64,000 nucleotides of DNA from Fischerella sp. PCC 9431 (GCF_000447295.1 NZ_KE650771.1:2188469-2252468), one strand, 5' to 3'. Shown: positions 9,193 through 18,332, numbered from the stretch's first letter. Numbers and translations are program-made. The notes: generated by a model not told the origin, from the letters alone.

Positions 9193-10707
9193 ATGTATCT
9201 GACACAGCAAAAAGTCCGATCAATCAATACTTTCATAACCACAGTTAATAAACCCCCAATAAAATATCGCCTGAAATTACCGTTTGCAGGTGAAAGTAAG
9301 GGTAATTATCAAACTCAGCAACCGTTACCAGGATGTCCGCAAATGCCAGTATATCTGCAATTGCGACCATATCAGCGTCAAGCTGTAAATAATTGGTTTG
9401 CTAACAACGGCAGAGGTACACTGAAAATGGCTACAGGTAGCGGTAAAACAATTACTGCACTTGCTGTTGCTTGCGAGTTATATACACAGATTCGCTTACA
9501 AGCATTACTCGTAGTGTGTCCCTACCGTCATCTTGTCACCCAATGGGCGCGAGAATGCGAAAAATTTAATTTACAACCCATCTTAGCTTTTGAGAATTTA
9601 CGCAATTGGCAAAGTCAACTTTCTACTCAACTTTATAATGTCCATTCTGGTTCACAACCATTCATCACAGTAATTACAACAAACTCCACTTTAATTGGTG
9701 ATGGATTTCAATCTCAATTAAAATATTTTCCTGAAAAAACTTTAATTATTGGTGATGAAGCCCATAATTTAGGCGCACCCAAATTAGAAGAAAGTTTACC
9801 CCGAAGTGTCGGTTTGCGCCTAGCTTTATCTGCAACACCAGAAAGATATTTTGATGAAACTGGAACTCAATCTGTCTTTAATTATTTTGGTGAGGTTCTG
9901 CAACCAGAGTTTACTTTAAAAGATGCGATTAATCAAGGTGCTTTAGTTCATTATCTTTATTATCCAATCTTAGTGGAATTAACGGAAACTGAAAGCCGTA
10001 CTTATGCAAAAATCACCCAGAAAATAGGCAAGGCTTTATTGTATCGAGAAAAAGAAAACGGATATCCTAATTATTTTGAAGATAATGAAGATTTAAAACC
10101 ATTATTAATGCAAAGAGCTAGATTAATTGGTGCAGCTGCAAATAAACTTAAGGCGTTGCGTGAGCTAATGGCTACTCGTCGCGAAACAACTCATACTCTG
10201 TTTTATTGTAGTGATGGTTCTCAAGAAACAGGACAGCGTTCTAATTTACAGCAACTTAAAGAAGTTGCCAAGATTTTAGGAGTAGAATTAGGTTACAAAA
10301 TCAACACCTACACGGCTCAAACTTCTTTAGAAGAAAGAGAAATTTTACGCCGTCAATTTGAAAGTGGAGAATTACAAGGTTTAGTTGCTATTCGCTGTTT
10401 GGATGAAGGTGTTGATATTCCAGCAATTGAAACTGCTGTAATTTTGGCAAGTTCTGGGAACCCACGTCAATTTATCCAACGACGCGGACGAGTTTTACGT
10501 CCTCACCCTGGTAAAGAACGAGCGACAATATTTGACATGATTGTTTTACCACCCGATTTAGACAGAAAAACTTTAGAAGTGGAACGTAATTTGTTAAGAA
10601 AAGAATTGCGACGCTTTGTCGAATTTGCTGATTTAGCAGATAATGCTGGTGAAGCCAGAATTAAGTTACTTGATTTGCAAAAAAGGTATGGATTATTGGA
10701 TATTTGA
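9193..10707 (+). CDS. DEAD/DEAH-box helicase (superfamily 2), Dnd-restriction-like
   Basis: Superfamily 2 helicase of 504 aa. I start it at the ATG at 9193: an upstream in-frame extension would be translated from dispersed repeat sequence and is hydrophobic nonsense. Motif I is ATGSGKT with Lys85, motif II is DEAH at 188-191, motif III is SAT (LALSATPERYFD) and motif VI is QRRGRVLR starting at Gln429. It resembles helicase-type proteins annotated in cyanobacteria as DNA phosphorothioation system restriction enzymes. Downstream on the same strand come a 57-aa gene and a DndD-like ATPase, suggesting a three-gene DNA-acting cassette. Helicase identity is certain; the Dnd link rests on the neighbour and general resemblance. 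Confidence 0.88.
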   Translation: MYLTQQKVRSINTFITTVNKPPIKYRLKLPFAGESKGNYQTQQPLPGCPQMPVYLQLRPYQRQAVNNWFANNGRGTLKMATGSGKTITALAVACELYTQIRLQALLVVCPYRHLVTQWARECEKFNLQPILAFENLRNWQSQLSTQLYNVHSGSQPFITVITTNSTLIGDGFQSQLKYFPEKTLIIGDEAHNLGAPKLEESLPRSVGLRLALSATPERYFDETGTQSVFNYFGEVLQPEFTLKDAINQGALVHYLYYPILVELTETESRTYAKITQKIGKALLYREKENGYPNYFEDNEDLKPLLMQRARLIGAAANKLKALRELMATRRETTHTLFYCSDGSQETGQRSNLQQLKEVAKILGVELGYKINTYTAQTSLEEREILRRQFESGELQGLVAIRCLDEGVDIPAIETAVILASSGNPRQFIQRRGRVLRPHPGKERATIFDMIVLPPDLDRKTLEVERNLLRKELRRFVEFADLADNAGEARIKLLDLQKRYGLLDI

Positions 10708-10858
10708 AGGAATTGGGGAAAGGGGATTGGGGAAAGGGGACAAGGGGGACAAGCAAGAAAAGGGAGAGGATAAACAAAATGCTAATGTCCAATCAATTCC
10801 CGATTTCTGATACCTGATCCCTGTTCCCTGTTCCCTGTTCCCTATCTAACAATAAAAA
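10708..10858. repeat. Dispersed composite repeat, right (inverted) copy at helicase gene
   Basis: On the minus strand it repeats the order of blocks at 9041-9192: GGGAATTGATTGGACATT, TTTTGTTTATC, CTTGTCC and TTTCCCCAATCCCC. It also holds tandem CCCTGTT units. It separates the helicase stop from the 57-aa gene. Confidence 0.8.
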
Positions 10859-10861
10859 ACA

Positions 10862-11035
10862 ATGAATAATCAACCTAATATAGATGATGTTCAAGAACCA
10901 ATAATAACTGCTTCTCCAGAGGTACGGCAAATTATTGAACAAGTATGGCAATTAGAAAAAAGCAGATTGGATAAAAAAAGTAATAGCCATATTAATGATG
11001 ATATTTTAAGGATAGTGAAGGATGCTGTGCGATGA
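10862..11035 (+). CDS. 57-aa protein coupled to the DndD-like ATPase
   Basis: Short gene beginning MNNQPNIDDVQEP and ending RIVKDAVR. Its TGA stop at 11033 overlaps the ATG of the next gene at 11032 (ATGA), the usual arrangement of translationally coupled genes, which is the main reason to believe in it. The product is acidic at the N terminus and probably helical in the middle (VRQIIEQVWQLEKSRL). It is about half the length of DndE and I see no DndE-like motif. I do not recognise the family; an adaptor of the ATPase is a fair guess. No strong ribosome site is visible before the ATG, which follows the repeat at 10708-10858. Confidence 0.7.
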   Translation: MNNQPNIDDVQEPIITASPEVRQIIEQVWQLEKSRLDKKSNSHINDDILRIVKDAVR

Positions 11036-13119
11036 AGTTAATTTCGATTAAATTATGCAACTTTCGCTCCTTTTATGGTAAAAGTCCAGAAGTCATCCTC
11101 GCTCATGGAGATGCTAGCAACACAACAGTAATTCATGGAAATAATGGCGCAGGTAAAACTAGTTTTTTGAACGCATTTACTTGGGTGCTTTATGAAAAAT
11201 TTAGTGCGGCTTTTTCTTCCGCAGAACAGTTAGTAAATAAACGTGCGATCGCAGAGGCGCAAATTGGACAACCTATCGAATGTTGGGTAGAAATTGTTTG
11301 GGAACATGATAATAAACGCTATCGCATCAAACGCGCTTGTCGGGTTTACAAAAATGAAACTGATTTTGAACCCGGTAAAACAGAATTGAGTATGTGGGTA
11401 GGTAGAGATGATGGTTCGTGGTATTTTGTTCCACCTAATCAAAATCTAGAAGATATAATCAATCAAATTTTACCTAGTAGCTTACATCAATATTTTTTCT
11501 TTGATGGAGAACGCATCGAACATATTGTCCGTTCTGATAAAAAAGCTGAAATTGCTGAAGCTACGAAAATTTTATTGGGAGTTGAGGTAATTAATCGCTC
11601 AATTAGACATTTAAGCGAAGCCAAGAAAACCCTAGAAAATGAATTAAAAGTGATTGGCGATTCGGAAACAAAACAGTTGCTCAAACAACAAGCAAAAATT
11701 GAAAAAGAAGTAGAACGAATTAATCATCGCCAAATAGAAATTAAGCAAGAATTAGAATATCAGCAAACTATCAAAAAAGAAACTAGTAACCGTTTACGAG
11801 AACTCAGCGCTGCTAAAGAATTACAAGAAAGACGACAGAGTTTAGAATCACAAAAAACTCGCAGTCAAGAAGAATTGAAAAAAAAGTGGGAAACACTGAA
11901 AAAAACTATTTCCACACGTGGTTATAGTGTCTTACTATCAGAGACTACAGTACAATTTCGAGAAATTATCCAAGATTTAAAGCAACGTGGTGAATTAACT
12001 CCTGGAATTTCGCGAGAATTCTTAAATAATTTACTCGATTCTCAACTTTGTATTTGTGGAACTCCCTTACAGGAAGGAACTCATTCACACACAAATGTTA
12101 AAATCTTGCTTGGTCAAGCAGGTTCATCGGTAGTTCAAGAAACTGCGATTCGGATGAATGAGCGAGTTGATGAAATTGATAAACAAGCGATCGCATTTTG
12201 GGAAGAAGTTGATCGAGAACAAGTAGGAATTAATCAGTTAAGACAAACAATCTCTCAAATCGAAGCAGATTTAGATAGTATTCAAGAACGATTGCGAAAA
12301 GACCCCAGCGAAGAAATTCGTAATTTACAAAAGCGTTTAGACGAAATCGAAGAGAAAATCACTGATTTAACCTTAGAACAAGGTGCTAATCAACAGCAAA
12401 TCACTAATAACACAACTGAAATTGAAACCTTAAATAAACAAATTACGAGACAGAAATTTAACGAAGAACGCCAAGCACTAGCACAACGCCGAATTGCTGC
12501 TACCCAAGACGCAATTGATAGATTAAATTTAGTCAAAACACGTCAAGAACAACAATTTCGCTTGCAATTGGAAAAGCGAGTTCAAGAAATTTTTAGCGAA
12601 ATCTCCTTTACACCTTACATTCCCAAAATCAGCGATAAATACGAACTGGCGCTAGTAGAAAATACAATTGGTATAGAATCACCTGTTGCAGCTTCTACGG
12701 GTGAAAATCAAATTCTCAGTTTATCTTTTATCGGTGGAATTATCGACAGAGTAAGAGAATGGAGTCAGAGAAGAATGTTGATGGTTCCAGATACTAGTAC
12801 CTTACCAATTATCATGGATTCACCCTTTGGTAGTTTGGATGTGATTAATCGTCGTCAGATTGCGAGAGTAATTCCTAAATTAGCAAATCAATTAGTGGTG
12901 TTAGTAACTAAAACCCAATGGCGAGGTGAAGTCGAAGCAGAAATCGCTAAAAGAATTGGTAGAGAATATATCTTGGTTTATTATTCCTCTAAACCTGATT
13001 GTGAACAAGATTATATAGAATTGGGAGGAGAAAGATATCCTCTGGTCAGACAAAGTCCCAATGAATTTGAGTATACAGAAATTATTGAAGTGAATCGCAA
13101 TAATATAGCATCATCATAA
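11032..13119 (+). CDS. SMC/Rad50-like ATPase of the DndD type
   Basis: ABC-type ATPase of 695 aa. Walker A is GNNGAGKT with Lys42, followed by a Q-loop region with QYFFFDGERIEHI. Long coiled coils (about 190-330 and 385-510) flank a central CICG motif (Cys340, Cys342), the short zinc-hook equivalent typical of DndD. The C-terminal lobe has the signature-like STGENQILSLSF and Walker B IIMDSPFGSLD. DndD is the ATPase of DNA phosphorothioation, thought to handle the DNA while DndC and DndE insert sulfur. No dndB, dndC or dndE is in the window, so this is an orphan DndD or an unrelated defence or repair module. It is translationally coupled to the 57-aa gene, with a helicase upstream. Confidence 0.85.
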   Translation: MKLISIKLCNFRSFYGKSPEVILAHGDASNTTVIHGNNGAGKTSFLNAFTWVLYEKFSAAFSSAEQLVNKRAIAEAQIGQPIECWVEIVWEHDNKRYRIKRACRVYKNETDFEPGKTELSMWVGRDDGSWYFVPPNQNLEDIINQILPSSLHQYFFFDGERIEHIVRSDKKAEIAEATKILLGVEVINRSIRHLSEAKKTLENELKVIGDSETKQLLKQQAKIEKEVERINHRQIEIKQELEYQQTIKKETSNRLRELSAAKELQERRQSLESQKTRSQEELKKKWETLKKTISTRGYSVLLSETTVQFREIIQDLKQRGELTPGISREFLNNLLDSQLCICGTPLQEGTHSHTNVKILLGQAGSSVVQETAIRMNERVDEIDKQAIAFWEEVDREQVGINQLRQTISQIEADLDSIQERLRKDPSEEIRNLQKRLDEIEEKITDLTLEQGANQQQITNNTTEIETLNKQITRQKFNEERQALAQRRIAATQDAIDRLNLVKTRQEQQFRLQLEKRVQEIFSEISFTPYIPKISDKYELALVENTIGIESPVAASTGENQILSLSFIGGIIDRVREWSQRRMLMVPDTSTLPIIMDSPFGSLDVINRRQIARVIPKLANQLVVLVTKTQWRGEVEAEIAKRIGREYILVYYSSKPDCEQDYIELGGERYPLVRQSPNEFEYTEIIEVNRNNIASS

Positions 13120-13136
13120 ATAACAATCGAGATTTC

Positions 13137-13169
13137 AGATCCCCGATTTCTTTGAGAAGTTGGGGATCT
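13137..13169. repeat. AGATCCCC hairpin, possible terminator
   Basis: AGATCCCC at 13137-13144 pairs with GGGGATCT at 13162-13169 around a 17-nt loop, just after the DndD-like gene. There is no clean T-run after it, so termination is only possible. Similar GATCCCCGA hairpins lie near 16034-16067 and 58307-58362. Confidence 0.5.
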
Positions 13170-13348
13170 TGTTATTCGCGAATAATTTAGGAATGCTATA
13201 TCTGATATCTTGCACCAACAAATAGAGACGCAAAGTAAAATTTTATTTAGCCCTGGCGATTAGAAATCGCGGCTAAACAGACTAAACCCGCCTGCGCGGG
13301 TTATTGTTTTATTCAGTTCATATAGTAAATTTTGTTTGTTTGATAGCG

Positions 13349-13654
13349 TTAAGACTCACGCTTTGTTAACTGCTGGAAAAATAGTTGAATCGCCAAAGCA
13401 ACTAAACCGATCGCCACCAGTGCAAATACTCCAGAACCTAAAGCAACTATACCTAAAACTAAAGTACGCACAGCCGAAGAAATTCTCAATGCAAATACAT
13501 TATCAGAATGAATTGGCTTGGCTGCAAAAGTTGTAGCGATGGAAATCATCAGAGAATAAGCAGCAAATGCTAAAGACCCTGAAATCACAGCACCGATTAA
13601 ACTACGTAACGGAGTCGCTTTTGCTTGTGTTTGCGTCTGTTCTGGATCACTCAT
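13349..13654 (-). CDS. DUF3082-type small membrane protein
   Basis: Protein of 101 aa, starting at the ATG complementary to 13652-13654 (MSDPEQTQTQ); an upstream extension would be translated from a TGATAACTGA tandem repeat. After a polar N terminus it has two hydrophobic segments (about residues 17-38 and 60-88) and ends in a charged tail, matching the cyanobacterial DUF3082 family of unknown function. It follows ispE on the same strand with a 44-bp gap, and ispE follows rsmA, so the three may form a transcription unit. Confidence 0.75.
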   Translation of the reverse strand: MSDPEQTQTQAKATPLRSLIGAVISGSLAFAAYSLMISIATTFAAKPIHSDNVFALRISSAVRTLVLGIVALGSGVFALVAIGLVALAIQLFFQQLTKRES

Positions 13655-13698
13655 AAAAATTACCCGACTGATAACTGATAACTGATAACTGTTAACTG

Positions 13699-14646
13699 TC
13701 ACGATGCTATCTTAATACCGTGGCTGACAAACTCAGTCACAAATAATTCTAAATCTTCGTCGGGTATTGCTTCCCTGACATGCTGCTGAACTTGTTCTGC
13801 TTGCTGTTTTGACTCGCACAGCGCAAACACACTCGGTCCCGAACCAGACATCATGGTTCCTAAAACCCCTTCTTGAGTTGCAAATATTTCACGCAGTTGC
13901 AAAACTTGGGAATAAGCTGGTAAGACTATTTTTTCTAAATCATTGTGCAGTTTGTCGGCGATTTCTTTGACATCTTGATGCAAAATCGCTTTCACCATTC
14001 CTCCAGAATGCACAGCCTCAGCACGTGCTGTCAAACTTTCTTTATCTTTAATATACGAACTACCAAATGAAGTACGGTAGGTTTTATATGCCCAAGCTGT
14101 CGATACTTCCAAACTACGATACTTTGCCAATACTATATATATATTGTTTAAACCAGCCAAAGTAGAAAGTTGCTCACCTCTACCTGTGGCGATCGCAGTA
14201 CCACCACCCACACAAAATGGTACATCGGAACCTAAAATTGCTCCTAGTTCTTCTAATTCCGACTGCGTGAGTCCCAAATTCCACAGCAAGTCTATCCCAA
14301 CTAACACTGCTGCTGCATTTGTCGAACCACCAGCTAACCCAGCAGCAACAGGAATCCGTTTAGTAATTGTAATATCTACACCACCATACTTGGCATAAGC
14401 ATCAGGAAATTCCGTTGCCATCAACTCCGCCGCCCGGTATGCTAAATTACTTTTATCTGTCGGTACTTGCGGATGGTCGCAGTGAACGCGAATCGCTTCT
14501 GTACTACCTGCACGGATATCAATTTGGTCAGCGAGGCTAATACTTTGCAGTATCATTGCTAACTCGTGAAAACCATCAGGGCGATCGCCAATGATTTCCA
14601 GATATAAATTAATTTTGGCAGGAGCGATGAGAGTATAGCTACGCAT
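13699..14646 (-). CDS. ispE: 4-diphosphocytidyl-2-C-methyl-D-erythritol kinase
   Basis: GHMP kinase of the MEP pathway: phosphorylates CDP-methylerythritol at the 2-hydroxyl on the way to IPP and DMAPP. The 315-aa length is normal. Visible motifs are PAKINLYLEI and PDGFHEL near the N terminus, the ATP loop PVAAGLAGGSTNAAAVL, and the C-terminal MMSGSGPSVFAL. It starts with ATG at 14644-14646, right beside a GGGGATT tandem repeat. It lies 110 bp downstream of rsmA, an order common in cyanobacteria. Its product feeds the isoprenoid pool from which carotenoids, chlorophyll phytol and the farnesyl diphosphate used by geosmin synthase in this window are made. Confidence 0.96.
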   Translation of the reverse strand: MRSYTLIAPAKINLYLEIIGDRPDGFHELAMILQSISLADQIDIRAGSTEAIRVHCDHPQVPTDKSNLAYRAAELMATEFPDAYAKYGGVDITITKRIPVAAGLAGGSTNAAAVLVGIDLLWNLGLTQSELEELGAILGSDVPFCVGGGTAIATGRGEQLSTLAGLNNIYIVLAKYRSLEVSTAWAYKTYRTSFGSSYIKDKESLTARAEAVHSGGMVKAILHQDVKEIADKLHNDLEKIVLPAYSQVLQLREIFATQEGVLGTMMSGSGPSVFALCESKQQAEQVQQHVREAIPDEDLELFVTEFVSHGIKIAS

Positions 14647-14756
14647 TTTGGGGATTGGGGATTGGGGATCGGGGAAAGGGGATTGGGGAAAAGGAAGTTA
14701 TGACAAATGAGAAATAAAAATTGTACAGACGCGATTCATCGCGTCTCTACTATCCA

Positions 14757-15575
14757 CTAACTATTAACCACTAACTGATTACTTAAAGCAACCCATTGCT
14801 CTATGCTGAGTTCTTCGGCACGAACTTGAGGATTTATTTGTAATTGTTCGAGTAATTGGGTCAAGCGATCGCGTTCTATCATTGATTGCAAATTGTTGCG
14901 TAGCATTTTGCGCTTGGCTCCAAAGCCCAATTTTACCAAAGTATCTAATTTGCGCGGGTCGTCGGCTGCGGGTTCGATGTTGCGGGGAATCAATCGCACT
15001 ACTGCTGAGTCTACTTTCGGCGGTGGATAAAATGCTTTGGCTGGTACAATACTAATTAACTCACACTCGGCTAAATATTGCACCCGCACTGTTAACGCTC
15101 CACAGGCTTTAGAAGCAGGTTTAGCTACGAGTCTTTCTGCGACTTCTTTTTGAATCAGCAAAACGATCGCATCATAGGGTTTAGGATTCGGGTGAGCGAT
15201 CGTCCCCAAGAGTTTTTCAATAATCGGTCCGGTGATATTGTAGGGAATATTCGCCACAACTTTATTCGGGTTTTGAAAAGCTGGAAATCCTTCTAGTAAA
15301 GCTGGGAGATCCAACTCTAAAAAATCCCCTTGTAAAAGCAAAAAATTTTCGCGCTTACCCAATCCTTTAGCTAAATTTTCACACAAATCGCGGTCAATTT
15401 CGACAGCAACTAAAGATTCAACTAGAGGTAATAAACGGCGAGTTAAAATGCCAGTACCAGGGCCAATTTCGAGAATCCGGTCATCTTGTTTTAAATTTGC
15501 AGCTTCAACAATTTCTGCGAGTGCTTTTTCACTTTTGAGCCAATGTTGACCAAAGATTTTGCGCGGTCGGATCAT
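14757..15575 (-). CDS. rsmA: 16S rRNA (adenine1518-N6/adenine1519-N6)-dimethyltransferase
   Basis: Also called KsgA. Dimethylates two adjacent adenines in the 3' hairpin of 16S rRNA during small-subunit maturation, using S-adenosylmethionine. The protein is 272 aa. Motifs: GQHWLKSEKAL at the N terminus, SAM-binding ILEIGPGTGILTRRLL, the catalytic NIPYNITGPI, and FYPPPKVDSAVVRL. It is the first gene of a minus-strand set with ispE and the DUF3082 gene. The spacer to ispE holds GGGGATTGGGG repeats and a GACGCGAT palindrome. Confidence 0.96.
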   Translation of the reverse strand: MIRPRKIFGQHWLKSEKALAEIVEAANLKQDDRILEIGPGTGILTRRLLPLVESLVAVEIDRDLCENLAKGLGKRENFLLLQGDFLELDLPALLEGFPAFQNPNKVVANIPYNITGPIIEKLLGTIAHPNPKPYDAIVLLIQKEVAERLVAKPASKACGALTVRVQYLAECELISIVPAKAFYPPPKVDSAVVRLIPRNIEPAADDPRKLDTLVKLGFGAKRKMLRNNLQSMIERDRLTQLLEQLQINPQVRAEELSIEQWVALSNQLVVNS

Positions 15576-15604
15576 TAATTTTACTCTTTTTACAAAGCCT
15601 TTAA

Positions 15605-15638
15605 GGTAGGGTGCGTTATGGCTTCAGCCTAACGCACC
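15605..15638. repeat. GTAGGGTG-type palindromic repeat, short copy
   Basis: GGTAGGGTGCGTTA at the left pairs with TAACGCACC at the right around GGCTTCAG. The left half is nearly identical to the start of the larger copy at 17922-18036. Confidence 0.65.
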
Positions 15639-15724
15639 ATGTAATTTATTGGCGGTGTGTTATACCAATTCCAAATTAAAAAATATATTTACTTTATATC
15701 TTGCATCAGCTTTTAATCCCGCCA

Positions 15725-15861
15725 ATAAATAAATTTATTGGCTAATAGCTAAAGTCAGATAAATCTGACTAGAAAAATCTTTGAGTCCGTTTTAACGGAC
15801 TTATGCTATTAGCCTCAGAATTAATTCTGAGGCGGGATATGAGGTTGGTGCAAGATATCAG
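15725..15861 (+). repeat. Three-hairpin dispersed element, copy 1
   Basis: Three consecutive stems: AGTCAGAT/ATCTGACT (15753-15770), AGTCCGTT/AACGGACT (15784-15801) and a perfect 22-bp palindrome starting GCCTCAGAATT (15812-15833); then GGTGCAAGATATCAG. The reverse complement of nearly the whole element lies at 25306-25426, between the two encapsulin genes. The conserved stems suggest a mobile or RNA-structured repeat. Confidence 0.85.
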
Positions 15862-15915
15862 TTACCCCCCCTTAATTCCCCCTTGTAAAGGCTACCGTGT
15901 ACACACAAATCCTCT

Positions 15916-15991
15916 GATCCCCCTAAATCCCCCTTAAAAAGGGGGACTTTGATTCTACTTCCCCCCTTTTTAAGGGGGGTTAGGGGGGATC
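15916..15991. repeat. 76-bp GATCCCCC inverted-repeat element, copy 1
   Basis: Begins GATCCCCCTAAATCCCCC and ends GGGGGGTTAGGGGGGATC, with an internal CCCCCTTAAAAAGGGGG hairpin. The copy at 20416-20491 differs at one base of 76. The two copies flank the whole TIR/FGE region in the same orientation. Confidence 0.9.
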
Positions 15992-16250
15992 AAAACGTTA
16001 CTAGGCAACTTTATAAGACTTGTGTGTACTGTTCAGATCCCCGACTTTTTCAAAAAATCGAGGATCTATCGCTACACCAACAAAAATCAAATAGGAGTCC
16101 TATACAATAATTACAGATAATTATTAGTTAACTTTGCTTGGTTATTTTTCTGGGCGATCGCATTTTATTTAAAACTATATCCGTAAGTCTGCCTTTTGGC
16201 ATTGGTTCAATATCTGGAAAAGAAAAATACCTGGCGTCGAGGAGTGAGTA

Positions 16251-17852
16251 GTGCAGCAGTTTGAGTTTGATGTTTTTCTAGCTCACAATAGCAAAGACAA
16301 GCCTCAAGTCAGAGCGATCGCTGAACAACTGACTCGCTACAATCTGAGGCCGTGGTTTGATGAAGAGCAAATTTTTCCAGGAGACAATATTCAGCAAGTC
16401 GTTTCTCAAGGGATTTCCCAGTCTAAAGTTGGTGCTTTCTTTATTAGTCAAAATGGCTTGGGGACTTTTCAGGAGAATCTGGAACTTGGCGCCATCATTC
16501 AATTTTTTCTGAGAAAACACAATCAGCAAGGTTTTCGTGTGATTCCCATTCTACTTGGAATCAACGATATTCCAGACAGTTTATTTTATTTGAGTCAATG
16601 GGCGTGGATTCAATTTCCTAGTTCCAATGATGAAGCTGCATTAAAAAGGTTAATACGCGGGATTAGAGGTCGAGGTGCAGAAGTACAAGCGCAACCAGTA
16701 ATTCAAATCCCGGATACACCATTGATAATTGAGCCAAAACCACCCCAAAGCTTAAGCACTGAACAACAGCGTCGATTACAACAAAAACGAGACGGGCTAC
16801 AACAAGAGTGGGATCTTCGCAGTGAGAAGATAAGCCGAATTAGGAAAGCTTTAGCGATTGAAAATAGTGCGACAGTCAAGTTTCAGTTAGAACAGCAACT
16901 TCAAGATGAAGTGGCTAGGCTGGATGATCTTAATAATGAATTCAATAAAATGGATGCATTATTGTCTTCTCAACCCGGTGCTACTCAAAGTAAATCTAGC
17001 TCACCTAAAGTTGTAGAAACTCCTATTTCCCAACCTGTAGAGAAACCCGATTTCTCTCCAGCACCATCACCACCAGGTATAAACCTACAAACCTTTCGAT
17101 TTGAAACTGTCACCGTCGATGTACGAGGAAACATCACCAACCGTCGTAACTGCGAAGCAAAATACTTTGTGGAAGATTTGGGGAATGGTGTCACCTTAGA
17201 AATGGTGCAGATACCAGGTGGTAAATTTCTCATGGGTTCACCAGATGGGGAAGAAGGAAGAAGAGACAATGAAGGACCACAGCATGAGGTTACAGTTCCT
17301 AGTTTCTTCATGGGAAAGTATGAAGTTACCCAAGCACAATATCAAGCAATTATGGGTAATAACCCTTCCAACTTCAAAGGGGAAAAACGACCTGTAGAAA
17401 AAGTATCTTGGAATGATGCAGTAGAATTTTGCAAACGCCTGAATGAAAAAACTGGACGCGACTATAACTTACCTAGTGAAGCACAATGGGAATATGCAGC
17501 CCGTGCAGGAACTACTACACCTTTTTATTTTGGTGAAACGATTACCACTGATTTAGCAAATTACAACGGAGATTCTACTAAAGATGTAGGAAAATTTCCT
17601 CCAAACTCTTTCGGTTTATACGATATGTGTGGTAATGTATGGGAGTGGTGTCTAAATAAATATCATAATAATTACCGAGAAGCGCCGAAAGACGGTAGTG
17701 CGTGGCTTAAAGGTAACGAAGATTACAGGCTACTACGTGGCGGTTCTTGGTACGACGTTGCCAAAGATTGTCGCTCTGCATCTCGCGTTAGGGGCTTCCC
17801 AGACAATCCCTCCGACATTGTTGGTTTTCGGTTGGTGGTGTTGGTTGCGTGA
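16251..17852 (+). CDS. TIR - coiled coil - FGE-sulfatase/lectin-fold protein (candidate DGR target)
   Basis: Protein of 533 aa from a GTG, with GAGGAG 6 bases upstream. Residues 5-140 are a TIR domain (FDVFLAHNSKDK, WFDEEQIFPG, FFISQNGLG); TIR domains of bacterial immune proteins cleave NAD or signal, and the acidic residue would be Glu75 or Glu78 in FQENLEL, with Phe replacing the usual Trp. Residues about 183-245 form a coiled coil shared with the protein at 18605-19909. Residues 318-533 are an FGE-sulfatase (SUMF1) domain (MVQIPGGKFLMGSP, LPSEAQWEYAARAG, DMCGNVWEWC). Only one Cys is left in GGSWYDVAKDCRSAS, so formylglycine formation is unlikely; the fold probably binds a ligand. The last 110 bases look like a DGR variable region. 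I infer an immune or regulated-death receptor-effector. Confidence 0.88.
   Translation: MQQFEFDVFLAHNSKDKPQVRAIAEQLTRYNLRPWFDEEQIFPGDNIQQVVSQGISQSKVGAFFISQNGLGTFQENLELGAIIQFFLRKHNQQGFRVIPILLGINDIPDSLFYLSQWAWIQFPSSNDEAALKRLIRGIRGRGAEVQAQPVIQIPDTPLIIEPKPPQSLSTEQQRRLQQKRDGLQQEWDLRSEKISRIRKALAIENSATVKFQLEQQLQDEVARLDDLNNEFNKMDALLSSQPGATQSKSSSPKVVETPISQPVEKPDFSPAPSPPGINLQTFRFETVTVDVRGNITNRRNCEAKYFVEDLGNGVTLEMVQIPGGKFLMGSPDGEEGRRDNEGPQHEVTVPSFFMGKYEVTQAQYQAIMGNNPSNFKGEKRPVEKVSWNDAVEFCKRLNEKTGRDYNLPSEAQWEYAARAGTTTPFYFGETITTDLANYNGDSTKDVGKFPPNSFGLYDMCGNVWEWCLNKYHNNYREAPKDGSAWLKGNEDYRLLRGGSWYDVAKDCRSASRVRGFPDNPSDIVGFRLVVLVA
17712..17837 (+). other. Candidate DGR variable region 1
   Basis: Within the 3' end of the TIR-FGE gene, the codons that differ from the paralogue are nearly all NNY (TAC, GAC, GTT, TCT, GTT, GGC, TTC, GAC, CCC, TCC, GAC, ATT), as expected when AAY codons of a template are mutated at adenines. 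Fixed codons (AAAGATTGTCG) lie between. It ends with GTTGGTTTTCGGTTGGTG, identical at 19880-19897, in the place of an IMH-like anchor. No template or reverse transcriptase is in the window. Confidence 0.65.
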
Positions 17853-17921
17853 ACACTCCTTTCACTTTGCCCTTTACCCTTCTTATTCTTTTCTCTTCTT
17901 CCCGCGCGAAGTAAATATTAA

Positions 17922-18036
17922 GTAGGGTGTGTTATGGCTTCAGCCTAACGCACCGCCCATAACATGGTGCGTTAGGCGCTCACATCATGTTTATCGCGAA
18001 AAATGATACTAATAATACGCGCCTAACACACCCTAC
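17922..18036. repeat. GTAGGGTG-type palindromic repeat, large copy
   Basis: Perfect 13-bp terminal inverted repeats, GTAGGGTGTGTTA (17922-17934) and TAACACACCCTAC (18024-18036), surround inner inverted segments (CCTAACGCACC / GGTGCGTTAGG). The shape fits a short non-autonomous element. Confidence 0.8.
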
Positions 18037-18332
18037 AACTCAATCATTTTTTGACAATAATAATATCCAATATCAAAAATATTGTTTGGAGACGCGATAA
18101 ATCGTTTAGAGACGCGATTTATCGCGTCTCTACAAGGGAAAACAGGTATTGCCCGTTGTTGTACTTGGTGTGCGATTTATCATCGCTAGATATTTTGGAA
18201 AAATTGAGATTTTCGCTTCATTTTATCGAAATTGCAATTTCTGGCGTTGTAGATGTATTTGGTTTTGTTAAAGTCAATTTTTTAACAAACCGCAGAAGTA
18301 CAGAGAACTCAGAAATCAGGAGAGAATGCTTC

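Larger units (their letters stand above)
15576..16250. other. Repeat-filled intergenic region before the TIR gene
   Basis: No gene is seen. From left to right: a GTAGGGTGCGTTA palindrome (15605-15638), a three-hairpin element (15725-15861), a 76-bp CCCCC/GGGGG inverted repeat (15916-15991), a GATCCCCGA hairpin (about 16034-16067) and an AT-rich stretch leading to the TIR gene. Such a pile-up of small elements marks an accessory, frequently rearranged area. Confidence 0.7.
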
